DNA of 30,117 nucleotides. It comes from a virus. Under the pieces are notes generated by a model. The model was not told the DNA's origin, did no database searches, and saw nothing but the letters and a program-made list of their open reading frames with translations. The position numbers and the translations under genes were made by a program. This document shows, piece after piece, positions 15,102-22,868 of this stretch. The stretch is from IMG/VR virus record IMGVR_UViG_3300047550_004491, positions 1-30,117 of that record; one strand, 5' to 3'. How positions within the stretch are numbered: the stretch's first letter is position 1; each line of letters opens with the position of its first letter.

Positions 15102-16247
15102 TTAACAACAATTTGATCCATCGACAGTAATATAGATGTATTGATTCCCACCAGGAAAAACATAATTCTGTGTGCAACTGAAACCAGTGTTCGGACAAGT
15201 AGAATTACTTTGTGCTAATACACAGGTTGATAGTGTAGTGAAATCAATGGAATCTCCATTTGTGAGTCCTGTTATTGTATAAAAATATTGACAGGTTAGA
15301 GAATCAATATTACCAATTTGTATAACTGAGCCTCCGTTCACTTGGTATTGTAAAATTTGTTCTGCATTTTGGTATTTTGCATAAACATAAAGATTGCCAC
15401 TTGATCCACTTGGTGTATTACTCGGAGTTATGCTTGGTGTTGCAGTTTTGGTCGGAGTGACTGTAGTTGTATTAGTAGGAGTTACGGTTGGTGTTGCACT
15501 ATTTTGCGGTGTTGCTGTATTTGATGGAGTGATGCTTGGTGTGTTCGTGTTAGTTGGAGTCATTGTTTGTGTAACTATTGGGTAACAGTTGTCATAAGTT
15601 ATTCCTGTTATAACACCTGCTTGACTTCCAGGTGCTGCTGGAAAAATTCCCGATGTTGGGTAAACCAAACCATTATAAGTGAAACCTGTTGGGATCGCTC
15701 CATACAATACCCCACCACAATTCCATGAGTAACCACAAGAACTAAAAGTTGGAAATTGCCAGAACCTAAATTTTCCGACTTGCTCATTATAAATTGCAAA
15801 GTAATTCGGATTTGTTTCATTTCTGAAAACAGCATATTGTGTTCCCGCAGAAGTTGCTGAGCAAACAAAAACACATGAAGCACTCAAACCTGTAAAACCA
15901 TTCCAAGATGTATAACCAGGAGTATACGGTTGATAAAGACTATAATATGCACTCGGTATTCCACCAGCAAAATCAACTCTAAATCTTTGACAGACATTTG
16001 GAGTTGTGCTCGGAGTCAAACTTGGCGTTTGCGTTGGAGTTCTTGTTGGGCTTGGGGTATTGGTTGGTGTGTTACAAGGTCCTTCAATCTTGAAATAATC
16101 ACAAGTGAATAAAGGTTGAGATGTGTCCATACATATGGAATCTCCAAAGTTCAAATAAAACCATCCTGTTGAACCCGCACAAGTTGTTCCTGAGATTTCT
16201 ATTGAACCTGAATAAGGACCATCATTTTTATAAACTACACAACTCAT
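15102..16247 (-). CDS. Cys-rich structural protein with two TNTPT stretches
   Basis: 381 residues built as modules. Residues 1-55 are a Cys-containing beta module (SCVVYKND, GTTCAGSTGW, FTCDYFKIEGPC) that runs straight into a first short TPT repeat (about 56-85). Residues 86-225 form a Cys/aromatic beta domain. A second repeat follows (about 226-282), and the last 100 residues form another Cys-rich beta domain (YFYTITGLTNGDSIDFTT, ending DGSNCC). I do not recognise a family. The repeats of the same style in the fibre and tail-tip genes and the position just after the tail-tip gene suggest a virion appendage. The start is ATG at 16247, 12 bases after the preceding stop. Confidence 0.65.
   Translation of the reverse strand: MSCVVYKNDGPYSGSIEISGTTCAGSTGWFYLNFGDSICMDTSQPLFTCDYFKIEGPCNTPTNTPSPTRTPTQTPSLTPSTTPNVCQRFRVDFAGGIPSAYYSLYQPYTPGYTSWNGFTGLSASCVFVCSATSAGTQYAVFRNETNPNYFAIYNEQVGKFRFWQFPTFSSCGYSWNCGGVLYGAIPTGFTYNGLVYPTSGIFPAAPGSQAGVITGITYDNCYPIVTQTMTPTNTNTPSITPSNTATPQNSATPTVTPTNTTTVTPTKTATPSITPSNTPSGSSGNLYVYAKYQNAEQILQYQVNGGSVIQIGNIDSLTCQYFYTITGLTNGDSIDFTTLSTCVLAQSNSTCPNTGFSCTQNYVFPGGNQYIYITVDGSNCC
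15400..15575 (-). repeat. TNTPT repeat (second stretch, Cys-rich protein)
   Basis: Codes for units such as [15 protein letters not shown] and TVTPTKTATPSITPSNT. Similar in pattern to the stretches at 7105-7915, 16505-16615, 22930-23340 and 24365-24555. Confidence 0.85.
15990..16078 (-). repeat. TNTPT repeat (first stretch, Cys-rich protein)
   Basis: Short stretch coding for TPTNTPSPTRTPTQTPSLT directly after the N-terminal Cys module (GPC). Confidence 0.8.
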
Positions 16248-16259
16248 ACTTTAAATATT

Positions 16260-19200
16260 TTATAGACTACAGGTTAGGTTACAGTTTACATTACCAGGTA
16301 AAATTAGATCCACAGCACTTCCTGGCGTTGCTGGTCCTGTGATCAAATAAACAAATCCTGAAACAGAGACATCGTTATAGTAATAACCAACTGTTAATGG
16401 GAATGCTGTTCCGATTCTTACCAAGACCCCACTTGTTACATATGAACAACCAGGCCACTGACATTGGTATTCATCTGCGTAATAATATAAATAATCTCCA
16501 CCTGCAGTTGGCGTCGGCGTCGGGGTGGGATTATTTGTTGGTGTTACTGATGGCGTAGGTTGATTTGTGGGGGTGGGTGTCGGAGTGACAGAAGTTTGAG
16601 TGGGTGTCGGTGTGATGCATCCATTGAAACAACTTGTTCCAACTGTTACATGACCATCTCCATAAACTGTTCCTTGTCTTGCACAACTGATGTTGTAAAA
16701 CTCACCTTGAGCAACATATGCATCAGAAACAATTCCATCACAATCCAACCATTCAACAAGTCCATTTGAATTTGCTGGTCCGAATGTATATGAGAAACAT
16801 TGAACACAAGCACATTCAGAACAATTTGTAAATCCTGACACAAGGTTATAATTCGTTATTGTGGTGTAATACGGTGTGATTCCTGACACGCAAACTTCTG
16901 TGAAGGTAAACGGGTCATAAATTTTATAAACCAAACCAGTGGTCTCTAATGACCCCACAGTTGAGTTGAGAATATATTGAGTTGATGTGTTACATCCTGT
17001 AGCCGCATAAACAAATTCTCTGTCCTCTCCTGGCTCTTCTTGAACAATAGTAAATGCTGTTCTTCCTGAACATCCGCAGTCAGAATAAACATTTACAAGA
17101 TTCGATGTAAAGGCTGATCCAATATAATACTGATTATATGTGTAACCTGAATTATATTCTCCAATTTGAACATTATAACAACCCAAATAATTGTTACTCA
17201 AATCAAAGAGTTTTACATAGTTACCTGCATAAGCATATAAATGGTAATTGAGGTCCGAATTGGAATGAAGTTCTGTTCCACCTGTGCAAGGGAGTAGATC
17301 ATAATATAAAACTCTGTGACCAGGGTAATCTTTGGTGAGTTTAATTAACTCAATGTCACAGATTGATGGTTCGGCAATATTGTAATTACTAATTCTATTG
17401 ATTCTAAAATAAGTGTTGTTGATTAGGATCTTTTCATCCCATCTCAAATCTTGAATCTCTTGTGGGTATAAATAAATCTTACAAGAATAGATCTTGTTTT
17501 CAGCAGAAATCAAATCTTCAACATAAGGCTTATAATAAATGTCATATAGATCCTCAGAAACGAATGAGAATTCACTTGGGGTAATGTCGGTCTTGTCCTC
17601 ACCTCTAAAATTGATGTAATGAGAAAATCCTGTATAGGCAAATGGGTAAGTTGTAAATCTATTGATGTTATTGAATCTGTCCTCTTGAACCCCATCCAAA
17701 TACCAATATTGGAATGGTGATCCAAATAATGTTCCGCCACAAGTTGTTCCTGTTGATGTAACTGTAACGGTTGGGTATGGGTAACAAACAAGTGCTGCTC
17801 GAATGGTTGAGGGATCACAACAATCGGTAATCGTATTTGATCCTACAGTTGGGTAGAATACTTGTTGAACACCATCACAATCATTATAATAAATTGGACA
17901 AGTTGTTGTGGTTGTGAAAGTTGCTCCCGAAGCACATGATGTTGATCCTGTTGTAATCCCTGATATAGCCAAGAATCCATAGTTGTCAACTGGAAGTGTT
18001 GGTCCTCTGAATATTAACTTTGGCAATACTTTGAATGGAACAAATGTTTGTTGTGATTGACCATCCTTGTCAACAGTTTTAACCTTTGACATTGAGTTAA
18101 GAGTAAGCAAAGGAATGTATGCATTTTGAATGGTAATGTCGACTGGTGAAGAGAACAAATAATCAAACTTTGTTATGGTGTCTTTGTATTCTAATCCCAA
18201 CTTGAATTTGTCTGTTCCAAATGTTCTATTGGTTTGTGTTTTGAAATCTTGATTTGCATAATCCTGATCCAATTTAAATTCATATTGAAGAGTTCCATTC
18301 AAAAGAGATGTTGTTGGGTATACAGATTGAAGTTGTGAGTTGTCCACCTTTGTTGTCCAATCAAGGACTCTACCTTTGCCTATGTAATCAATTATTGGTT
18401 CAACAATCAATGATCTTGGTTTGTCAGGACTTGGAACCATAACAAGGTTAAAATACTTGTTGATGGATGTTATAAAATCGAGTTGAGAATAATCATTGTC
18501 AGGAAATTCCAATCTATAATCAACTGTGGATCCTGATGGTATGAATCTTGGAGCAGAAATGATTTCAGCAGAGAAGTTATTAACAACCACCCCATCTCCA
18601 ATGAATAACATCTGCATGTTAGAGGTTCCCGTAAAAATAAATTGTCTGTCGAAGGAAGTAGTTGTTGCACCCGAGCAAAATATTGCAGAGTATAAGGTTG
18701 TATTTGCAATCCCATCAGAAAATACAACATATAGGTAAGGGTAGGTTATGGAAACACAAGTGAATTGAGGAACAACTTCGAATTGAAATCTCCATGTATA
18801 AGTTGCGGCATACTCACCTGGAATTTGTAGAGTTGTTGTATTTGCTGAGAATCCCAAACTATTACAAGTAACTCCTGATGATGGGTTTGAATACACTCCA
18901 AATAGATCAGGAACAATGGTGCCATTTGAATACTTGTAACATGGAATGATTGCATTTCTTGGGTAGATTGTTTCATCCAAATACTTCATCGGCATATAAA
19001 AATGTTCGAAGTAATTGGTGTCAAAGAATTCTGATTGAATTTCATAACCTGCTTGTTCACAAATCGCTTTGTAAAGTGCTTTGACTTGGATCGTTGGTTT
19101 GAAATAAAAAGAATTTACTGGTGTTCCTGAATAATCGAAGAATCCCGATTGGGGTTGGTAAGTTATTGTTCCACCTGTTTGTGTGATTGGGGTGAATTGA

Positions 19201-19784
19201 ACAAGGGGAGAAACTGAAGAGTTTACTGTTGTTCCTGATGTATACTCATAACCTATATTATAAAGACCCCACATGGTAGATCCTGATTGGTATGAATATG
19301 ATGTAACACCAGTTAGATTGAATAAATTCGGATCTAAAATTGATTCTTGTGTTACTTGTTCAGAAAAGGGATGGGTTAAACCTGACAGATCTGTATTGTA
19401 TAAATATTTGTCTCCAATATTTGCTGCCAGATCTCCGACTTGATTATAAAATGTAACTTGGTAGATTATTTCATCTTTGGCTATGGACACCCCATTCATT
19501 CTTATGTGTCCTTGCAATATTTCATAACCATCCCATAGAAGAACTGCATCGAATTTATTATTGGGGTCAAAATCTACAGGAACAGAATTTATGTCATAAA
19601 AGAAATTGAATATTTCATTGTTGTTCTTGGAACCAGGAACAGAGAATGCTTTTGAGAATGCTGAATTTTTTTTGGTAATGTCTTGAAGTTCAGCAAATGA
19701 AAGTGAGAGGAGCACTGGCTCATCTCTGTATAGATCTAAAAATCTGTATTCATCCTGAACTGTAACTCTAATTTGTAAAGCCAT
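16260..19784 (-). CDS. Large tail-tip / baseplate-like protein with C-terminal Cys modules and TPT repeat
   Basis: 1174 residues, the largest gene. The N-terminal 120 residues (FAELQDITKKNSAFSKAFSV, then PGSKNNNEIFNFFYDINSV) match a family of Bacteroidota phage tail proteins in which an FS-PGSK-NN-IF motif opens a long, beta-rich baseplate or tail-tip protein. The middle is beta-rich throughout. Near residue 800 a block (WDEKILINNTYFRINRISNY) ends this core. After that come Cys-rich modules (NVYSDCGCSG, FTNCSECACVQCFSY, SCARQG) and a TPT repeat at about 1056-1093, then a final Cys-containing domain ending NCNLTCSL. It probably forms the tail tip, with the C-terminus exposed for host contact. 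The start overlaps the stop of the previous gene by one base (TAATG). Confidence 0.7.
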   Translation of the reverse strand: MALQIRVTVQDEYRFLDLYRDEPVLLSLSFAELQDITKKNSAFSKAFSVPGSKNNNEIFNFFYDINSVPVDFDPNNKFDAVLLWDGYEILQGHIRMNGVSIAKDEIIYQVTFYNQVGDLAANIGDKYLYNTDLSGLTHPFSEQVTQESILDPNLFNLTGVTSYSYQSGSTMWGLYNIGYEYTSGTTVNSSVSPLVQFTPITQTGGTITYQPQSGFFDYSGTPVNSFYFKPTIQVKALYKAICEQAGYEIQSEFFDTNYFEHFYMPMKYLDETIYPRNAIIPCYKYSNGTIVPDLFGVYSNPSSGVTCNSLGFSANTTTLQIPGEYAATYTWRFQFEVVPQFTCVSITYPYLYVVFSDGIANTTLYSAIFCSGATTTSFDRQFIFTGTSNMQMLFIGDGVVVNNFSAEIISAPRFIPSGSTVDYRLEFPDNDYSQLDFITSINKYFNLVMVPSPDKPRSLIVEPIIDYIGKGRVLDWTTKVDNSQLQSVYPTTSLLNGTLQYEFKLDQDYANQDFKTQTNRTFGTDKFKLGLEYKDTITKFDYLFSSPVDITIQNAYIPLLTLNSMSKVKTVDKDGQSQQTFVPFKVLPKLIFRGPTLPVDNYGFLAISGITTGSTSCASGATFTTTTTCPIYYNDCDGVQQVFYPTVGSNTITDCCDPSTIRAALVCYPYPTVTVTSTGTTCGGTLFGSPFQYWYLDGVQEDRFNNINRFTTYPFAYTGFSHYINFRGEDKTDITPSEFSFVSEDLYDIYYKPYVEDLISAENKIYSCKIYLYPQEIQDLRWDEKILINNTYFRINRISNYNIAEPSICDIELIKLTKDYPGHRVLYYDLLPCTGGTELHSNSDLNYHLYAYAGNYVKLFDLSNNYLGCYNVQIGEYNSGYTYNQYYIGSAFTSNLVNVYSDCGCSGRTAFTIVQEEPGEDREFVYAATGCNTSTQYILNSTVGSLETTGLVYKIYDPFTFTEVCVSGITPYYTTITNYNLVSGFTNCSECACVQCFSYTFGPANSNGLVEWLDCDGIVSDAYVAQGEFYNISCARQGTVYGDGHVTVGTSCFNGCITPTPTQTSVTPTPTPTNQPTPSVTPTNNPTPTPTPTAGGDYLYYYADEYQCQWPGCSYVTSGVLVRIGTAFPLTVGYYYNDVSVSGFVYLITGPATPGSAVDLILPGNVNCNLTCSL
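16505..16615 (-). repeat. TPT repeat near the C-terminus of the tail-tip protein
   Basis: Codes for TPTPTQTSVTPTPTPTNQPT and onward, directly after a Cys module ending CFNGC. Confidence 0.85.
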
Positions 19785-21466
19785 TATATTGGTAATTCAA
19801 ATCTTCTATAAGGTGTTTGTTTAAGTTCGATTGTATATTGGAATATATGTTCGTATTTCTGTTCGAATACTTTCACCTCTTTATTCTGAACTGTGCAAGG
19901 AATCAAATATGGATGTATAATTGATTGACCATTGATTGGGGTCCAGTTGTCCATAATCATATAAACATATGGGGACAATAGAAGTTCTTCAATAACAACT
20001 GCATCGTTTTGTTGAACAAAGTTTGAATCAACTGTAATCAACTCATCTGCTTGTCCATAAAATACTGTTTCAAGTGAATCATATGATTGTCTGTTCCAAA
20101 CAGTTGTATTGAGGGTTTTATATTGAGAATATACTTTACGATCAGGAGCATATTTCTTCTCATTCTTCTTTGTGAATGTATAGGTGTCCCAAACTCCATT
20201 TCTATTCATAAACATGAAAGAGATTGGATCATTGAAACATTCTTCTCCGACCATTTTATATTGAACGATCTCTGAAACACCAGAGTAGTAATTGTAATCA
20301 CAGGATCCTGAACTCAGAAAAATTGCAACATCGGATTGTGTATAAACATTTGGATTCTGTTTCCAAATACCATAGGCTATTCTCTGATTTAGGTAGGAAT
20401 AATTACCATATGGTTTTGTAGTATATGTTATGTCAGCAGAAGTTGCAATCTCATAATTCATTTGATTGTTGTTGTTGAGTTTCTGCAAGAATGTAATGGA
20501 CTTGGCAACATTTGAGTTGTCATAAAGAGGGTTCTCCCCAAACATAAATCCAACAACAATGGGACATTTATAATAGTGCGTTCTATACCTTGTTTGGTAT
20601 ACAGATCCACCAGAAATTGTCATAGGTATTTTCTGATCCCCATATGCAGCCATGAATTGACCTTTAACATTATAAGGATTGAATCCTTGATCCATTGCAA
20701 AATCGAATACCTTATAATTCCAATAGTTATATTTTCCCGACAGATTATTTGGATCATAATAATAATCAAAGTTTGGATTGTTGTATGCATAACCGAATCT
20801 CTTATTGTCTTGAACACCAGGCCAAACCATTATTCCATAAGGTTGTGTTTGTGCTGAATAAGGTGAAATAATATTGGTTATTTCATTATAAGATGTATAT
20901 GCTGAATAGTCTGTGGGTATGATGATTTGTGTGGTCGTTCCTGTGGTATATTGCACCCCAAATATGAGTCTATATTCATTCACATGGTATATGTTCTGAA
21001 AACCTTCATAACCTCCGTTAAATCCATTAGAAAACGAAATATAACCAGGTCTTTCTGATGCTATGGTGGCTTGAGAAGTATTTGCTGTAATTGAGATGGT
21101 AGATGATGTATATGCATTAACCAAATAAGGATCATTGGATGCAGAACCAGTTGTTCCTGTCCAAATCATGTCCAAGTTTCTTGGGTTTGCATCAACAATA
21201 TTTCTTATAACAGTTTCAACATTAAAAATACAATTACCGTATTGATTTGAAGGTATAAGAAGTCTTCCGATCTTACCTGAATCTTGTGTTGTTCCTGATG
21301 AGTTATTCGGACCCATGTCATTCAAATATGGGTTCTTATAGATGTCGACAACGAGTCTTATGTCTGTATATGCTGAATAATCATTAAGAGCAACATTCCA
21401 TGTATGATCAGAATGTGATTCAGTTACAGAGAGAGGTTTTTGTAATATTTTTAGATCTAAACTCAT
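19784..21466 (-). CDS. Tail structural protein (tail-tip / distal-tail-like)
   Basis: 560 residues, beta-rich, with no membrane segments or signal peptide. It starts SLDLKILQKPLSVTESHSDH and TDIRLVVDIYKNPY and ends in a domain (NKEVKVFEQKYEHIFQYTIE) that resembles structural proteins found between neck and tail-tip genes in Bacteroidota phages. A region near residues 400-450 (VGEECFNDPISFMFMNRNGV, WDTYTFTKKNEKKY) is reminiscent of distal-tail modules. It overlaps the gp10-like gene by four bases (ATGA) and the tail-tip gene by one (TAATG). Its position between these suggests it links the tail tube to the tip. The family name is uncertain. Confidence 0.65.
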   Translation of the reverse strand: MSLDLKILQKPLSVTESHSDHTWNVALNDYSAYTDIRLVVDIYKNPYLNDMGPNNSSGTTQDSGKIGRLLIPSNQYGNCIFNVETVIRNIVDANPRNLDMIWTGTTGSASNDPYLVNAYTSSTISITANTSQATIASERPGYISFSNGFNGGYEGFQNIYHVNEYRLIFGVQYTTGTTTQIIIPTDYSAYTSYNEITNIISPYSAQTQPYGIMVWPGVQDNKRFGYAYNNPNFDYYYDPNNLSGKYNYWNYKVFDFAMDQGFNPYNVKGQFMAAYGDQKIPMTISGGSVYQTRYRTHYYKCPIVVGFMFGENPLYDNSNVAKSITFLQKLNNNNQMNYEIATSADITYTTKPYGNYSYLNQRIAYGIWKQNPNVYTQSDVAIFLSSGSCDYNYYSGVSEIVQYKMVGEECFNDPISFMFMNRNGVWDTYTFTKKNEKKYAPDRKVYSQYKTLNTTVWNRQSYDSLETVFYGQADELITVDSNFVQQNDAVVIEELLLSPYVYMIMDNWTPINGQSIIHPYLIPCTVQNKEVKVFEQKYEHIFQYTIELKQTPYRRFELPI

Positions 21467-22041
21467 ACTTCAATTATTGATGGAAATTCTTTTGTAACAA
21501 CTTTGTCGATGAGATTTTCAACATCACGACCAATTGCTTCATATAATGCATTGTATTCATCTTGGAACTCAGGTGGGGGATTTTCAAGTAACGCCTCAAA
21601 TGAGTCATACGCTTTGTCATAAATATTACTTGGAACAATACCATACTTGTATATGTTTTCTCTAATTGCGAATGCAAGTGACAAAGCGGGGATGAATCTT
21701 CCTCTTTTATTTCTTCCCTTGATTCCTTTTATGCTGATCCAATCAAGGAGTGCTGGAATTGGAACTCTTTTTCTTCTTGGTCTTCTTCCGAGATTGACAG
21801 CCTCGAAATAATCCATATATGTGATCACAAGTTCATATTGACCTTGTCCATTTTGAACAACGGTTGCTGTTAGTGAATTAAGTAACTGTCCTGACGCAAC
21901 TTTATTGTCCTTCCCCCTTGTTGGTTGTGTTCTATTATAACCAGGAGCATAGGGATAAATCTTCTCTTGTAATTTTTGTTTATAAAAATTTATAAAGAGA
22001 GTCCCCAATCGTTGAAGTGCTGCTGGTGTTAATTCCCACAT
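21463..22041 (-). CDS. HK97 gp10-like neck / tail-completion protein
   Basis: 192 residues. The motif ASGQLLNSL near residue 50, followed by YMDYFEAVNLGRRPRRKRVP and ALLDWISIKGIKGRNKRGRF, is typical of gp10-like neck proteins in phages (a GR-PR-P-ALL-WI core with a basic loop). These proteins sit at the joint of head and tail. The C-terminal third is helical and acidic. It is transcribed before the tail-tip genes and overlaps the next gene by ATGA. The N-terminal start MWELTPAALQR at 22041 is preferred because it lies right after the stop of the previous gene. Confidence 0.7.
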   Translation of the reverse strand: MWELTPAALQRLGTLFINFYKQKLQEKIYPYAPGYNRTQPTRGKDNKVASGQLLNSLTATVVQNGQGQYELVITYMDYFEAVNLGRRPRRKRVPIPALLDWISIKGIKGRNKRGRFIPALSLAFAIRENIYKYGIVPSNIYDKAYDSFEALLENPPPEFQDEYNALYEAIGRDVENLIDKVVTKEFPSIIEV

Positions 22042-22042
22042 A

Positions 22043-22846
22043 TTATTTAATACATTTTAATCCGAACCCAATTCTATATGGGTTCACACTTGTATTGATG
22101 TCTCCATCAGTTGTGGTGAATGTTGTTTTAAAACTTGTTGCTCCATTCATAATATATGGAAAAGTAAATGCATTGCTTCCAATACCTGCTACAAGTTGGT
22201 TACCAGACCTGTTTTTGGTCCAACCCAAATGATAAGGCACCATTTGTTGAGGTTGAACACCTGTTAGAATTATGTCATTATACCTAACTGTTGGTGTAAC
22301 TCCAGCATTACTGATTTTATAAACTACATAGAAATAACCACCACCATATGCAGAAAAGGAAAGAGTGGATGGGAAATTGGTTGTAACAAAACCACCACCA
22401 GTAGTTGTGGTTAAAGAAATACCTGACATAATCAATTCATAAGGAACATAACCCGTTCCATCCATATATTGAACTGTATAAAATGCTAAATCAACAACAT
22501 CAGAAGTTGTTGTTGATGTTCCGCAGACATAAGTTATACCTGAATAATTGTATATTCCTGAATCGTAAAACATATAGCAGTTCAATCTATTTTGTGTATT
22601 TGCGATCGGTGCAGATGTTGCTGAAGTGAAACCAGGTCCCATGTAATCAGGAATCCAACGACTTTGATTTTGCATTGGAAATACATTTGGATTTGAAAAG
22701 AAATTTGTAGCAATTCTTGTCCCTGTGTCATTTCCAAGACCATCTTGAATTTGCTGTGGGGTTGATGTGATCCCTGTTGTCGAATCTGTTAATTTTAATA
22801 GACCATCGTATGTGTCTTTGATCGCTTGGCCCGTAAGTGTAGACAT
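22043..22846 (-). CDS. Tail-fibre / appendage protein
   Basis: 267 residues. The N-terminal 45 residues (GQAIKDTYDGLLKLTDSTTG, then IQDGLGNDTGT) match a well-known phage appendage start found in many fibre proteins of Bacteroidota phages. The rest is beta-rich with Gly/Thr/Tyr, ending in RIGFGLKCIK, and is typical of surface-exposed beta-sandwich domains. There is no TNTPT repeat. It lies between the large appendage gene and the gp10-like gene. The leader is A-rich (AAAAAAAATATATT). A virion appendage that contacts the host is inferred. Confidence 0.65.
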   Translation of the reverse strand: MSTLTGQAIKDTYDGLLKLTDSTTGITSTPQQIQDGLGNDTGTRIATNFFSNPNVFPMQNQSRWIPDYMGPGFTSATSAPIANTQNRLNCYMFYDSGIYNYSGITYVCGTSTTTSDVVDLAFYTVQYMDGTGYVPYELIMSGISLTTTTGGGFVTTNFPSTLSFSAYGGGYFYVVYKISNAGVTPTVRYNDIILTGVQPQQMVPYHLGWTKNRSGNQLVAGIGSNAFTFPYIMNGATSFKTTFTTTDGDINTSVNPYRIGFGLKCIK

Positions 22847-22868
22847 AATATATTTTTTTTAATTTAAT

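Noticed and set aside
15088-15198. Upstream extension of the small acidic gene before the tape measure
   Set aside because: The added residues overlap the end of the Cys-rich gene in another frame and look like shadow translation (many Trp, Cys and His).
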